Of a stretch of DNA of 32,214 nucleotides, positions 15,934 to 23,640 are shown piece by piece. Source of the stretch: CALFCX01 sp964603025 (GTDB lineage: Bacteria > Margulisbacteria > WOR-1 > JAKLHX01); assembly GCA_964603025.1 (NCBI GenBank), contig CAZRTO010000009.1:1-32214 (forward strand), in the 5' to 3' direction. The position numbers were made by a program, and so were the translations under genes. Below the pieces are notes generated by a model that made no database searches, was not told the DNA's origin, and was given only the letters and a program-made list of their open reading frames with translations. The stretch's first letter is position 1, and each line of letters starts with the position of its first letter.

Positions 15934-17277
15934 ATGTTCAATAAAGTGCTGATAGCCAACCGAGGGGAGATCGCGGTCCGTATCATTCGCGCCTGCCGCG
16001 AGCTTGATATAAAAACGGTGGCAATATTCTCCGAAGCCGACAAAGATTGTCTTCACGTCAGACTGGCGGACGAGGCCTACTGTATCGGCCCAGCGGTCCC
16101 GGCCAAAAGCTATCTGAACATCCCGGCCATAATATCGACGGCCGAAGTTTCCGGAGCTTCGGCGATACATCCCGGATACGGGTTCCTGGCTGAGAACGCC
16201 AAATTCGCGGAGATCTGTGCCGCGCACAATCTCGTGTTCATCGGCCCTTCTCCTAATTCCATAGAGCAGATGGGCGACAAGGCTACCGCGATACAATGCG
16301 CCGTGAGAGCTGGCGTGCCCACGCCTCCGGGTTCCGGCGGAATAGTGAATGACGAAGGCGAAGCCCTAAAGATAGCTAAAAAGATAGGCTTCCCGGTCCT
16401 TATAAAGGCAACGGCAGGCGGCGGCGGAAAGGGAATGAGGATCGCGCAGAACGAAGAAGAATTCCCTTCACTGATGAAGATGGCCAAGGCCGAAGCCCAG
16501 GCGGCCTTCGGGAATCCCGACGTTTATATCGAAAAATTCATCGTCAAGCCCAAACACGTCGAGATCCAGATACTCGCGGATAATTTTGGCAATACAGTAT
16601 ATCTGGGGGAACGCGACTGTTCCGTGCAGAGAAGGAACCAGAAACTGGTCGAAGAGGCGCCGTGCGCGGTGCTCAACGAAAAGACGCGTCGCAAAATGGG
16701 CGAGTCAGCGGTCAGATTGGCAAAGGCTGTTAATTACCGCGGGGCCGGCACCATAGAATTCCTGCTGGACATAAACGGGCATTTTTATTTCATGGAGATG
16801 AACACCCGCGTGCAGGTCGAACACCCGATAACCGAGATGATCACAGGCATTGATATACTGAAAAAGCAGATAGCCGTGGCCTCCGGTGAAAAGCTAGGCC
16901 TTAAGCAGAACGATATAAAACTGAGCGGACATGCCATAGAGTTCAGGATAAACGCCGAGGATCCCGAAAAGAACTTCATGCCGTGTCCCGGCAGGATAAC
17001 CCAGTATCTGGCTCCCGGAGGCCCTGGTGTGAGGGTCGACGGTTTTGTCTACAGCGGCTACAAAGTCCTGCCTAATTATGATTCCCTGATAGCCAAACTC
17101 ATAGTCTGGGGCAAAGACCGCGGGGAAGCCATAGCCAAAGGCAAAAGAGCTCTTTCTGAATTCGTTGTCGAAGGCGTAAAGACCACCATCCCATTCCATC
17201 AAAGGGTCCTTGCGATACCGTCATTTGAGAGGGGAGAGGTCTATACCGATTTCATCCCTTCGCACATGGGGACCTGA
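15934..17277 (+). CDS. accC: Acetyl-CoA carboxylase, biotin carboxylase subunit
   Basis: AccC carboxylates biotin on the carrier protein with bicarbonate and ATP for malonyl-CoA synthesis. The 447 residues are the stand-alone subunit length. It opens with FNKVLIANRGEIAVRIIRAC; the ATP-grasp glycine loop KATAGGGGKGMR is at about 158-169, GERDCSVQRRNQKLVEEAP at about 225-243 and the catalytic EMNTRVQVEHPITE at about 288-301 (R292). The accB gene normally next to it is not present here. nusB follows after 2 bp. It could also serve another biotin enzyme (for example propionyl-CoA or pyruvate carboxylase), but the short form favours ACC. Confidence 0.95.
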   Translation: MFNKVLIANRGEIAVRIIRACRELDIKTVAIFSEADKDCLHVRLADEAYCIGPAVPAKSYLNIPAIISTAEVSGASAIHPGYGFLAENAKFAEICAAHNLVFIGPSPNSIEQMGDKATAIQCAVRAGVPTPPGSGGIVNDEGEALKIAKKIGFPVLIKATAGGGGKGMRIAQNEEEFPSLMKMAKAEAQAAFGNPDVYIEKFIVKPKHVEIQILADNFGNTVYLGERDCSVQRRNQKLVEEAPCAVLNEKTRRKMGESAVRLAKAVNYRGAGTIEFLLDINGHFYFMEMNTRVQVEHPITEMITGIDILKKQIAVASGEKLGLKQNDIKLSGHAIEFRINAEDPEKNFMPCPGRITQYLAPGGPGVRVDGFVYSGYKVLPNYDSLIAKLIVWGKDRGEAIAKGKRALSEFVVEGVKTTIPFHQRVLAIPSFERGEVYTDFIPSHMGT

Positions 17278-17279
17278 TC

Positions 17280-17678
17280 ATGTCAAAACGTTCTACCTCT
17301 AGGCGGCTGGCTATGCAGGCCCTGTATCAGATAGACCTCTCTGGCATAAGCAAGGAAGAAGCCATTGCCGGCGCGTGCGGTGACGAAAAGTTCAAGCAGG
17401 AAACAACGGACTACGCTTTTAGGCTTGTTTCATCAGCTCTTGATAACCTGAAGGAGATAGACAGTAGGATAAGCGGAGCTTCCAAGGGGTGGCCTTTAAG
17501 CAGAATGTCCGCTGTGGACAGGAATATTCTGCGTCTGGCGGTCTGTGAGATTGATCATATCAAAGAGAACCCTTTTGCGGTTGTGGTGGATGAGGCAGTG
17601 GAGCTGGCAAAAAGATACGGCGGACCTGACGCAAAAAAGTTCATCAACGGGGTGCTCTCGTCGTTTTCCGCCGGATAG
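17280..17678 (+). CDS. nusB: Transcription antitermination protein NusB
   Basis: NusB, with NusE, binds boxA RNA and supports antitermination on rRNA operons. The 132-residue all-helical protein shows the family features SRRLAMQALYQIDLSG at its N-terminus, LSRMSAVDRNILRLAVCEI near residues 75-93 and VVDEAVELAKRYGGPDAKKF with INGVLSSF at the end. It starts 2 bp after accC, so the two are probably cotranscribed. In many bacteria nusB neighbours ribH; here the rib genes begin about 330 bp downstream. Confidence 0.95.
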   Translation: MSKRSTSRRLAMQALYQIDLSGISKEEAIAGACGDEKFKQETTDYAFRLVSSALDNLKEIDSRISGASKGWPLSRMSAVDRNILRLAVCEIDHIKENPFAVVVDEAVELAKRYGGPDAKKFINGVLSSFSAG

Positions 17679-17702
17679 TAGTCTTGCTATTTATTAGACT
17701 AC
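17678..17702. terminator. Hairpin at the nusB 3' end, possible weak terminator
   Basis: A perfect 7-bp stem (GTAGTCT at 17678-17684, AGACTAC at 17696-17702) with an 11-nt loop begins on the last base of the nusB stop codon and includes the stop of the converging minus-strand ORF. Neither side has a full T tract, so terminator strength is doubtful. Confidence 0.3.
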
Positions 17703-17873
17703 CTTCCCTTTTCGTCCAGGATCTGTGTTGGCGCCCAAATTTTTAAACGGATCAAGCTGTTCCTGCGAGTTGTTTGGTGTCCGTTGAGTAGGTCCATTAG
17801 CAGCTCCGTAGATATTGTTTTCCTTTTTGCCTATGGTGCTTAGTCCGCGCACACTGTTAGATTCTCCAGACAT
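17694..17873 (-). CDS. Small hypothetical protein, probably disordered
   Basis: The 59-residue protein starts at ATG 17873-17871, because AGGAGG lies 9 nt upstream; an in-frame TTG two codons earlier is only 3 nt from that site. The sequence is rich in Asn, Gly, Ser, Lys and Pro, with segments SVRGLSTIGKKENNIYGAAN and NSQEQLDPFKNLGAN, no hydrophobic stretch, no cysteine and a basic C-terminus (GRKGKVV). I do not recognise a family. The strong ribosome-binding site and its occupation of an otherwise empty gap argue for a real gene. A possible extended -10 (TGGTACTAT, minus strand, 17952-17944) lies upstream. Confidence 0.6.
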   Translation of the reverse strand: MSGESNSVRGLSTIGKKENNIYGAANGPTQRTPNNSQEQLDPFKNLGANTDPGRKGKVV

Positions 17874-17990
17874 ACTCAAATACCTCCTTTTATTGGTCTC
17901 TATTTACCTATCGTGTTCTAAACTCCTAAACTTGCATGTACAGATAGTACCACAATTATGGCTGTTTTTATAGAATAAGACCTGAACAAG

Positions 17991-17999
17991 TGCTAAAAT
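17991..17999 (+). promoter_or_regulatory. Extended -10 promoter TGCTAAAAT of the riboflavin operon
   Basis: TGC plus TAAAAT (17994-17999) fits the extended -10 pattern with one hexamer mismatch. The predicted start is about 18006, only 4 nt before the ribE ATG at 18010, and no Shine-Dalgarno sequence is present. The region up to 17880 shows no FMN (RFN) riboswitch. Confidence 0.5.
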
Positions 18000-18009
18000 A
18001 CATATATAT

Positions 18010-18684
18010 ATGTTCACAGGTATTGTCGAGGAGACCGGCAAGGTCAAGTCCGTCAGGAACAAGGACGATATGATGGAGCTTTCCGTTGAAGCCAAGGTTG
18101 TGCTTTCAGGTACAAAAAAAGGCGACAGCATTGCGGTGAACGGGGCGTGCCTGACAGTGACCGACATAAAGCGCGGATACTTTACCGCGCAGGCCGTGAA
18201 AGAGACGCTTTCAAGGACCAATCTGCGGGACCTTAAGATCTCGGACCCGGTAAATCTTGAGCGTGCCCTCAAGGTTTCGGAGCGAATATCCGGTCATTTT
18301 GTCTTGGGGCATGTGGACCGTGTCTGCCCGGTAAAGAACATAGTAAAGTCCCGCTCGTCATGGGAGATATTTTTCTCGGCTCCCGAGGAACTCCTCGGAT
18401 ATTTTGTCGAAAAAGGTTCCGTTGCCGTAAACGGCGTAAGCCTTACGGTATCCAAAATGGGGCTGTCTTCGTTCGCGGTATCTGTTATTCCTCATACCCT
18501 GGCCGGGACCAACCTGATCTCACTTAAGCCCGGGGACAAGGTGAACGTGGAAGCGGATGTTTTCGGAAAGTATATCGTGTCCCGCCTGAACAATATGTCC
18601 GCCGCATCGACCTCCTTTTCCGGCAAGAATATAATAAACAGTCTTATGGACATGACCGAAGGCGGAGATATAGCATGCAACTGA
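18010..18684 (+). CDS. ribE: Riboflavin synthase, alpha subunit
   Basis: The enzyme dismutates two 6,7-dimethyl-8-ribityllumazine molecules to riboflavin and a pyrimidine. The 224-residue protein has the two tandem lumazine-binding barrels: the first opens with the diagnostic MFTGIVEETGKV and contains IAVNGACLTV, the second contains SGHFVLGHVDRV and VAVNGVSLTV. The universal MFTGIV start fixes the ATG at 18010, although no ribosome-binding site precedes it. The last 10 bp overlap ribBA. Confidence 0.96.
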   Translation: MFTGIVEETGKVKSVRNKDDMMELSVEAKVVLSGTKKGDSIAVNGACLTVTDIKRGYFTAQAVKETLSRTNLRDLKISDPVNLERALKVSERISGHFVLGHVDRVCPVKNIVKSRSSWEIFFSAPEELLGYFVEKGSVAVNGVSLTVSKMGLSSFAVSVIPHTLAGTNLISLKPGDKVNVEADVFGKYIVSRLNNMSAASTSFSGKNIINSLMDMTEGGDIACN

Positions 18685-19910
18685 AATTCAACTCTATAGA
18701 AGAAGCCCTGGCCGATCTCAAAGACGGCAAAATGGTCATTGTTGTCGATGATCAGGACCGCGAGAACGAAGGCGACCTCGTACTGGCAGCGGAAAAAGTA
18801 ACGCCTGAGGCGGTCAATTTCATGATCACCCATGCCAGGGGGCTTGTATGCGTCCCTATGACCGGAAAACGACTCTCTGAACTTGAGATCGGGCAAATGA
18901 CCGAACATAATTCCGAATCAATGAGGACCGCCTTTACCGTTTCAGTTGACGCGGACAAAAGGTTCGGCGTGACCACTGGCATATCTCCTTCTGACAGGGC
19001 TGCCACCGTAAAGGTGTTGATATCGTCTTCTTCCAAGCCGCCGGACCTTTCAAAGCCCGGGCATGTATTCCCTATAAAGGCGCGCGAGGGAGGCGTCTTG
19101 AGAAGGGCCGGACATACGGAAGCCGCGGTCGATCTTGCCAGGATGGCGGGATTGTACGAGGCCGGCGTGATCTGCGAGATAATAGGGGACGACGGCAAAA
19201 TGCTCAGACGCGATGAACTCTTTGATTTCGCCTTGCGCCACGGGCTCAAGATGATCACTATCGAAGACCTTATCACTTTTAGAGTGCGCAATGAGAAGCT
19301 TGTCAAAAGGACAAGTACTGTCCGCATGCCTTCCGATTACGGTGATTTTGTGTCGCATGCCTACGAAGATATTCTAACCGGAGAATTGCATATTGCTCTG
19401 GTTAAGGGAAATGTGAGCGGAAAGAGCAGCGTTCTTGTCAGAGTGCATTCGGAGTGTTTTACCGGTGATGTCCTGCGGAGCCGGCGCTGTGACTGCGGCG
19501 AACAGCTGGAAAGGTCGCTCAGGATGATAGAAGGCGAAGGTTCCGGAGTCCTGCTTTACATGCGGCAGGAGGGCAGGGGGATAGGCCTCAAGCATAAGCT
19601 GAAGGCTTATGAGCTTCAGGACGGCGGGCTCGACACTGTTGAAGCCAATGAGCAGCTTGGTTTCGCGGCTGATCTTAGAGATTACGGTATAGGGGCACAG
19701 ATATTGAGGGATCTGGGGCTTTCCACAATAAGGCTTCTCACCAATAATCCGAGAAAGATAGTCGGAATAGAAGGATATGGATTGAAGGTGGTCGAAAGAC
19801 TGCCGGTAGAGATAACGCCCAACGAACATAATGAGCGGTACTTGAGGACAAAGTCCGAGAAACTCGGGCATATTTTGTCGTATAATGGTGTAAAGGAGGG
19901 TTTATTATGA
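18675..19910 (+). CDS. ribBA: Bifunctional DHBP synthase / GTP cyclohydrolase II
   Basis: One 411-residue chain carries both entry reactions of riboflavin synthesis. Residues 1-200 form 3,4-dihydroxy-2-butanone-4-phosphate synthase, with DDQDRENEGDLVLAAE (25-40), HARGLVCVPM and RAGHTEAAVDLA. Residues from about 205 form GTP cyclohydrolase II, with zinc ligands C261, C272 and C274 in HSECFTGDVLRSRRCDCGEQ and RQEGRGIGLKHKL at 297-309. Key residues of both halves are present, so both activities are expected. It overlaps ribE by 10 bp and ribH by 4 bp (ATGA). Confidence 0.97.
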   Translation: MQLKFNSIEEALADLKDGKMVIVVDDQDRENEGDLVLAAEKVTPEAVNFMITHARGLVCVPMTGKRLSELEIGQMTEHNSESMRTAFTVSVDADKRFGVTTGISPSDRAATVKVLISSSSKPPDLSKPGHVFPIKAREGGVLRRAGHTEAAVDLARMAGLYEAGVICEIIGDDGKMLRRDELFDFALRHGLKMITIEDLITFRVRNEKLVKRTSTVRMPSDYGDFVSHAYEDILTGELHIALVKGNVSGKSSVLVRVHSECFTGDVLRSRRCDCGEQLERSLRMIEGEGSGVLLYMRQEGRGIGLKHKLKAYELQDGGLDTVEANEQLGFAADLRDYGIGAQILRDLGLSTIRLLTNNPRKIVGIEGYGLKVVERLPVEITPNEHNERYLRTKSEKLGHILSYNGVKEGLL

Positions 19911-20365
19911 AAATAAAGGAAGGCAATTTTGACGCGAAGGGACTTTCTTTTTCGATCGTGATCAGCCGTTTCAACGAAGTAGTATCAAAGGGTCTTCTCG
20001 ACGGAGCCCTCGACTGTCTTAAAAGGCACGGGGTTTCGGATGACAGGATAGAGATAGTGTGGGTCCCCGGAGCTTTTGAAATGCCTTTGTTCGCCCTAAA
20101 AGCCGCGCAGAAAAAGCCGGATGCCGTGATATGTCTAGGAGCGGTCATCAGAGGCGGAACCCCGCATTTTGATTATGTCGCCTCCGAAGCGTCCAAAGGC
20201 ATCGCGAAGGCGTCCCTCGAAACATCGGTGCCGGTCATATTCGGTGTGCTTACTACGGACAATTTTGAACAGGCCCTGGAAAGAGCGGGGGCAAAGCCCG
20301 GCAACAAAGGATGGGCGGCAGCCCTGTCCGCTATAGAATCCGCCAACCTGTCGAAACAATTTTAG
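19907..20365 (+). CDS. ribH: 6,7-dimethyl-8-ribityllumazine synthase
   Basis: RibH condenses the ribityl-pyrimidine with dihydroxybutanone phosphate to make lumazine, the substrate of ribE. The 152 residues show ISRFNEVVSKGLLDGAL, the ligand-binding VWVPGAFEMPLF (about 51-62), and LGAVIRGGTPHFDYV with catalytic His at 87. The AAAGGAGGG ribosome-binding site is strong. The pathway's RibD deaminase/reductase is not in this cluster and must be encoded elsewhere. Confidence 0.97.
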   Translation: MKIKEGNFDAKGLSFSIVISRFNEVVSKGLLDGALDCLKRHGVSDDRIEIVWVPGAFEMPLFALKAAQKKPDAVICLGAVIRGGTPHFDYVASEASKGIAKASLETSVPVIFGVLTTDNFEQALERAGAKPGNKGWAAALSAIESANLSKQF

Positions 20366-20401
20366 GTCTTGAACGGCCTTTAGAACAGGAGATCTTTGAA
20401 A

Positions 20402-21499
20402 GTGGCCAGAGTTTTCTTTGATAACGTGACCAAAAGGTTCGGTGATGTGGTGGCCGTGAAGAACATGACGCTTGAGGTCCGCGACAGGGAATTCCTGGTG
20501 CTGGTGGGGCCTTCCGGATGCGGCAAGACCACGGCCCTGAGAATGGCCGCTGGGTTGGAAGAGGTTTCCGACGGCAAGCTTTATATCGGCGACAAGCTTG
20601 TCAATGACGTCGCGCCCAAGGACAGGGATATCGCCATGATCTTTCAGAGCTACGCTCTCTATCCTCACATGAGCGTTTATGACAACATGGCTTTCGGGCT
20701 CAAACTTAGAAAAGTACCCAAAGCGGAGATCGACAGACGCGTCAAAGAGGCGGCTTCCATACTTAACCTTGAAGCGATGCTGGACAGGCTGCCGAAACAG
20801 CTTTCCGGAGGCCAGAGACAGAGGGTCGCGGTAGGCAGGGCCATTGTCAGGGAGCCCGCGGTGTTTTTGATGGACGAGCCGCTCAGCAACCTGGACGCGA
20901 AGCTCAGGGTGCAGATGAGGGCCTCTTTGCAGGAACTTTATCAAAAGCTCAAGGCGACAATAATCTATGTTACCCATGATCAGGTCGAGGCCATGACGCT
21001 TGGCACCAGGATCGCGGTAATACTCAACGGACAGCTCCAGCAGGTGGACAAGCCTCTTTCCGTATACGGCAGGCCCAGGAACAAGTTCGTGGCCGGCTTC
21101 ATCGGGAGCCCCTCAATGAATTTTATATCCGGCAAGCTCGACAAAGCAGGTGAACATATATTCTTCGACTCTGATGATTTTAAGATCGTTATCCCAAAAG
21201 AGCTCGAGCCTGAGCTGAAAGGCCACGTCGGGCATGAAGTGGTGTTCGGCATAAGACCGGAGGATATACTCAGCCACGAACTCAAAGACAGCAGATATCA
21301 GTGCCAGCTTGAGACAAGAGTTGATTTCAGAGAGCTTATGGGAGCTGAAACATACCTTTACTTGATAATAGGCAAAACGCCTATTGCGGTCAGGGTCGAT
21401 GCTATGTGCGACGCCAAGCCAGGGAGTTCATACTGTGTTTATTTCAATCTCAAAAAGATGCATATGTTCGATGCGGACACGCAAAAAGCCATCATCTGA
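20402..21499 (+). CDS. ABC transporter ATPase, MalK/UgpC/MsmK-like
   Basis: The GTG at 20402 is preferred over TTG at 20396: the AGGAG at 20387-20391 is 10 nt away and the product then starts MARVFFDNVTKRFGDVVAV, as family members do. The 365 residues contain Walker A GPSGCGKTT (about 36-44), signature LSGGQRQRVAVGRA (about 134), Walker B VFLMDEP (about 155), an H-loop in YVTHDQVEAMTL, and a C-terminal TOBE/MalK regulatory domain. Such ATPases energise several sugar or glycerol-phosphate importers. No permease or binding protein is nearby, so it may serve more than one importer. It overlaps gcvPB by 1 bp. Confidence 0.92.
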   Translation: MARVFFDNVTKRFGDVVAVKNMTLEVRDREFLVLVGPSGCGKTTALRMAAGLEEVSDGKLYIGDKLVNDVAPKDRDIAMIFQSYALYPHMSVYDNMAFGLKLRKVPKAEIDRRVKEAASILNLEAMLDRLPKQLSGGQRQRVAVGRAIVREPAVFLMDEPLSNLDAKLRVQMRASLQELYQKLKATIIYVTHDQVEAMTLGTRIAVILNGQLQQVDKPLSVYGRPRNKFVAGFIGSPSMNFISGKLDKAGEHIFFDSDDFKIVIPKELEPELKGHVGHEVVFGIRPEDILSHELKDSRYQCQLETRVDFRELMGAETYLYLIIGKTPIAVRVDAMCDAKPGSSYCVYFNLKKMHMFDADTQKAII

Positions 21500-22950
21500 T
21501 GCGTAAAGAGCCTCTGATCTTTGAAAAAAGCTCCGAAGGCAGGGGCTCGTTCATCCCGGGCGCGTCTGCTGCCTGGGGCCATGTTTGCTCCGGTATACCC
21601 GAAGAATATCTCAAAGACCGGCCGCTGGGGCTGCCTCAGCTGAGCGAAGTCGATTTTATCAGGCATTACACGAACCTTTCCAGACTGAACTTCGGGGTGG
21701 ACAACGGATTTTATCCTTTGGGGTCATGCACCATGAAGTATAACCCCAAGGTCAATGAGGACATAGCTTCGTTTGAAGGCTTCACGGGGGCGCATCCGCT
21801 TGATGACGAGGCCAATGTTCAGGGGACCCTTCAGATCCTTTACGATTTTGAAGCCTGCCTTTGTGACATATTCGGTTTTAGCGCGTTCACTCTTCAGCCT
21901 GCCGCAGGGGCCCACGGGGAGCTGACAGCCATATTGATGGCCAAGAAGTATTTCTCTGATATCGGACAGGCTTCAAGGGACAAAATAATAGTTCCCGACT
22001 CGTCGCACGGCACAAATCCCGCCAGCGCTTCAATAGCCGGTTTTAAGGTGGTCAGCGTGCCCTCCGTGAAGTCCGGAGAGGTCGATATAGAAAAACTCAG
22101 GTCCGTGGCGGGCGAGGATACCGCCATGATGATGCTCACCAATCCCAATACTCTGGGGCTGTTCGACCGCAACATACTGGAGATATCGGACATACTAAAA
22201 AAGAACGGCGCGCTGTTTTATATGGACGGAGCCAACGCCAACGCTCTGATCGGCCGGGTGAGGCCCGCGGACCTGGGATTTGATATCGCGCACCTCAATC
22301 TTCACAAGACCTTTTCCACTCCTCACGGAGGGGGAGGTCCGGGGTCAGGCCCTGTGGGCGTGTCTGGGCGGCTCAGGGATTATCTGCCGGTGCCCCGTGT
22401 CGTGAAAAAGGCGGGCGTATTTATCTTGGACCATTCGGGAGATAAGACCATCGGAAGGGTCTCGTCATTCTACGGTAATATAGGCGTGATCATCAAGGCC
22501 TATGCCTATCTTCGCAGCATCGGCAGAGAAGGCATTGCCGATGTTTCCGGCAATGCAGTGCTTAACGCGAATTATCTCATGAACAGGCTGAAAGACCATT
22601 ATTACATACCCTACGACCGGACCTGTCAGCACGAATTTGTCATCTCGGCAAAGTGGCAGAAAGAAAAGTACGGCGTCCGCGCCCTTGATATCGCCAAAAG
22701 GCTGATAGACTACGGTTTTCATCCGCCTACGGTTTATTTCCCCCTAATAGTTGAAGAAGCTCTGATGATAGAGCCCACCGAAACGGAAAGCAGGGAAACG
22801 CTGGATTCTTTTGCTGATGCAATGATATCCATAGCCGGAGAGTGCGAGACCGATCCGGATATCGTAAAGAACGCGCCTCATACAACCGTTGTCGGCCGCC
22901 TGGATGAGGTAAAAGCCGTTAAAGACCTCAACCTCTGCTACAAAGGCTGA
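21499..22950 (+). CDS. gcvPB: Glycine dehydrogenase (decarboxylating) subunit 2
   Basis: This is half of the P-protein, which uses PLP to decarboxylate glycine and pass the aminomethyl group to lipoylated GcvH. The ATG at 21499 shares a base with the stop of the ABC gene (TGATG); the frame stays open further upstream inside that gene, but the family's N-terminus fits this start. The 483 residues are normal length. Visible are GFYPLGSCTMKYNPKVNE, PDSSHGTNPASASIAG and the PLP lysine K270 in LNLHKTFSTPHGGGGPGSGP. The partner gcvPA, gcvT and gcvH are not here. Confidence 0.95.
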   Translation: MRKEPLIFEKSSEGRGSFIPGASAAWGHVCSGIPEEYLKDRPLGLPQLSEVDFIRHYTNLSRLNFGVDNGFYPLGSCTMKYNPKVNEDIASFEGFTGAHPLDDEANVQGTLQILYDFEACLCDIFGFSAFTLQPAAGAHGELTAILMAKKYFSDIGQASRDKIIVPDSSHGTNPASASIAGFKVVSVPSVKSGEVDIEKLRSVAGEDTAMMMLTNPNTLGLFDRNILEISDILKKNGALFYMDGANANALIGRVRPADLGFDIAHLNLHKTFSTPHGGGGPGSGPVGVSGRLRDYLPVPRVVKKAGVFILDHSGDKTIGRVSSFYGNIGVIIKAYAYLRSIGREGIADVSGNAVLNANYLMNRLKDHYYIPYDRTCQHEFVISAKWQKEKYGVRALDIAKRLIDYGFHPPTVYFPLIVEEALMIEPTETESRETLDSFADAMISIAGECETDPDIVKNAPHTTVVGRLDEVKAVKDLNLCYKG

Positions 22951-22951
22951 G

Positions 22952-23632
22952 ATGTTCGTATGCCGCACCGGTGGGGCAGCCGCCAATATGCAGGCCGACA
23001 TGGAGATGTTCGCTTCCGCATCAGGGGCCGCGTTCCGTGTCTACTGTTTTGACCGCGATTGCATCACCGCAGGATATTCACAGATATTGCCGGATGAGAT
23101 CTGTCTTGATAAGGCCTGTGACTTCAACGTTGAGATCGCCAGACGTCCAACAGGCGGAGGATTGGTGCTGCACAGCAGCAGGGACGTGATCTTTTCGTGC
23201 GTTCTTCCGGCGGCTCTTTTTGCCGGAGGGGCCAAAAGCGCGTACGGTTTTGTTTCCGGCATAGTCCTTTCGGCAGTGCGGCTCTGCGGCATAAAGGCCG
23301 CTGCGGCGGGGAGCGACGGACATAAGACCGCTGCTTCCGCGCGGGGATTGTGTTTTTCCGGGTCCCGAGATTTTGAGATAGTGTTCGGCGGGCGCAAGCT
23401 GGTAGGGCTAGCGCAGAAAAGGACCAGGGATAAAATACTCCAGCAGGGGGCGATCTGTGTCTCACGCCCGGGGAAAGACCTATTCGGGCTGCTGAAAAAC
23501 CCCGATCCCGGATACGGCCCGGCTTTTCTGGAAGAGATATCGGCCGAGGCGGATATTTCGGAAAAGCTCGTCGCGTTGCTAAAAGGCGAGCTATCCTCGT
23601 CGTTTGAAAATCTTTCCTCTTCTGTGGTATAA
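22952..23632 (+). CDS. Octanoyltransferase LipM / lipoate-protein ligase family protein
   Basis: The 226-residue protein belongs to the BPL/LplA/LipB fold. It has ITAGYSQ (38-44), the substrate motif RRPTGGGLVLH (64-74) and GGRKLVGLAQKR (146-157), whose K149 is the conserved acyl-handling lysine. C134 in GLCFSGSRDFEI sits where LipM-type octanoyltransferases have their catalytic cysteine, which favours LipM over an ATP-using ligase, but this was aligned only from memory. It would lipoylate GcvH or other E2 proteins, and it starts 1 bp after gcvPB. The TAA stop lies inside a putative promoter of the next gene. Confidence 0.85.
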   Translation: MFVCRTGGAAANMQADMEMFASASGAAFRVYCFDRDCITAGYSQILPDEICLDKACDFNVEIARRPTGGGLVLHSSRDVIFSCVLPAALFAGGAKSAYGFVSGIVLSAVRLCGIKAAAAGSDGHKTAASARGLCFSGSRDFEIVFGGRKLVGLAQKRTRDKILQQGAICVSRPGKDLFGLLKNPDPGYGPAFLEEISAEADISEKLVALLKGELSSSFENLSSSVV

Positions 23633-23633
23633 A
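23625..23633 (+). promoter_or_regulatory. Extended -10 promoter TGGTATAAA before amrS
   Basis: TGG plus TATAAA (23628-23633) fits the extended -10 pattern with one mismatch and contains the TAA stop of the previous gene. The predicted start at about 23640 is next to the amrS ATG (23641). The AAAGG at 23631-23635 could instead act as a ribosome-binding site on a longer mRNA. Confidence 0.35.
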
Positions 23634-23640
23634 GGTTCTT

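Noticed and set aside
15918..15944. Eight-codon upstream ORF (MRRAKNVQ) overlapping the accC start
   Set aside because: No ribosome-binding site, and nothing in its composition suggests a regulatory leader peptide.
17880..18009. Possible FMN riboswitch before the riboflavin genes
   Set aside because: No RFN conserved blocks are visible, and the predicted transcript starts about 4 nt before ribE.
20135..20977. 280-codon minus-strand open frame across ribH and the ABC ATPase
   Set aside because: It crosses two clear plus-strand genes with intact motifs and has no family-like sequence.
21406..21498. Upstream extension of the gcvPB frame into the ABC ATPase gene
   Set aside because: The frame is open by chance inside the ATPase coding sequence; the ATG at 21499 gives normal family length and N-terminus.
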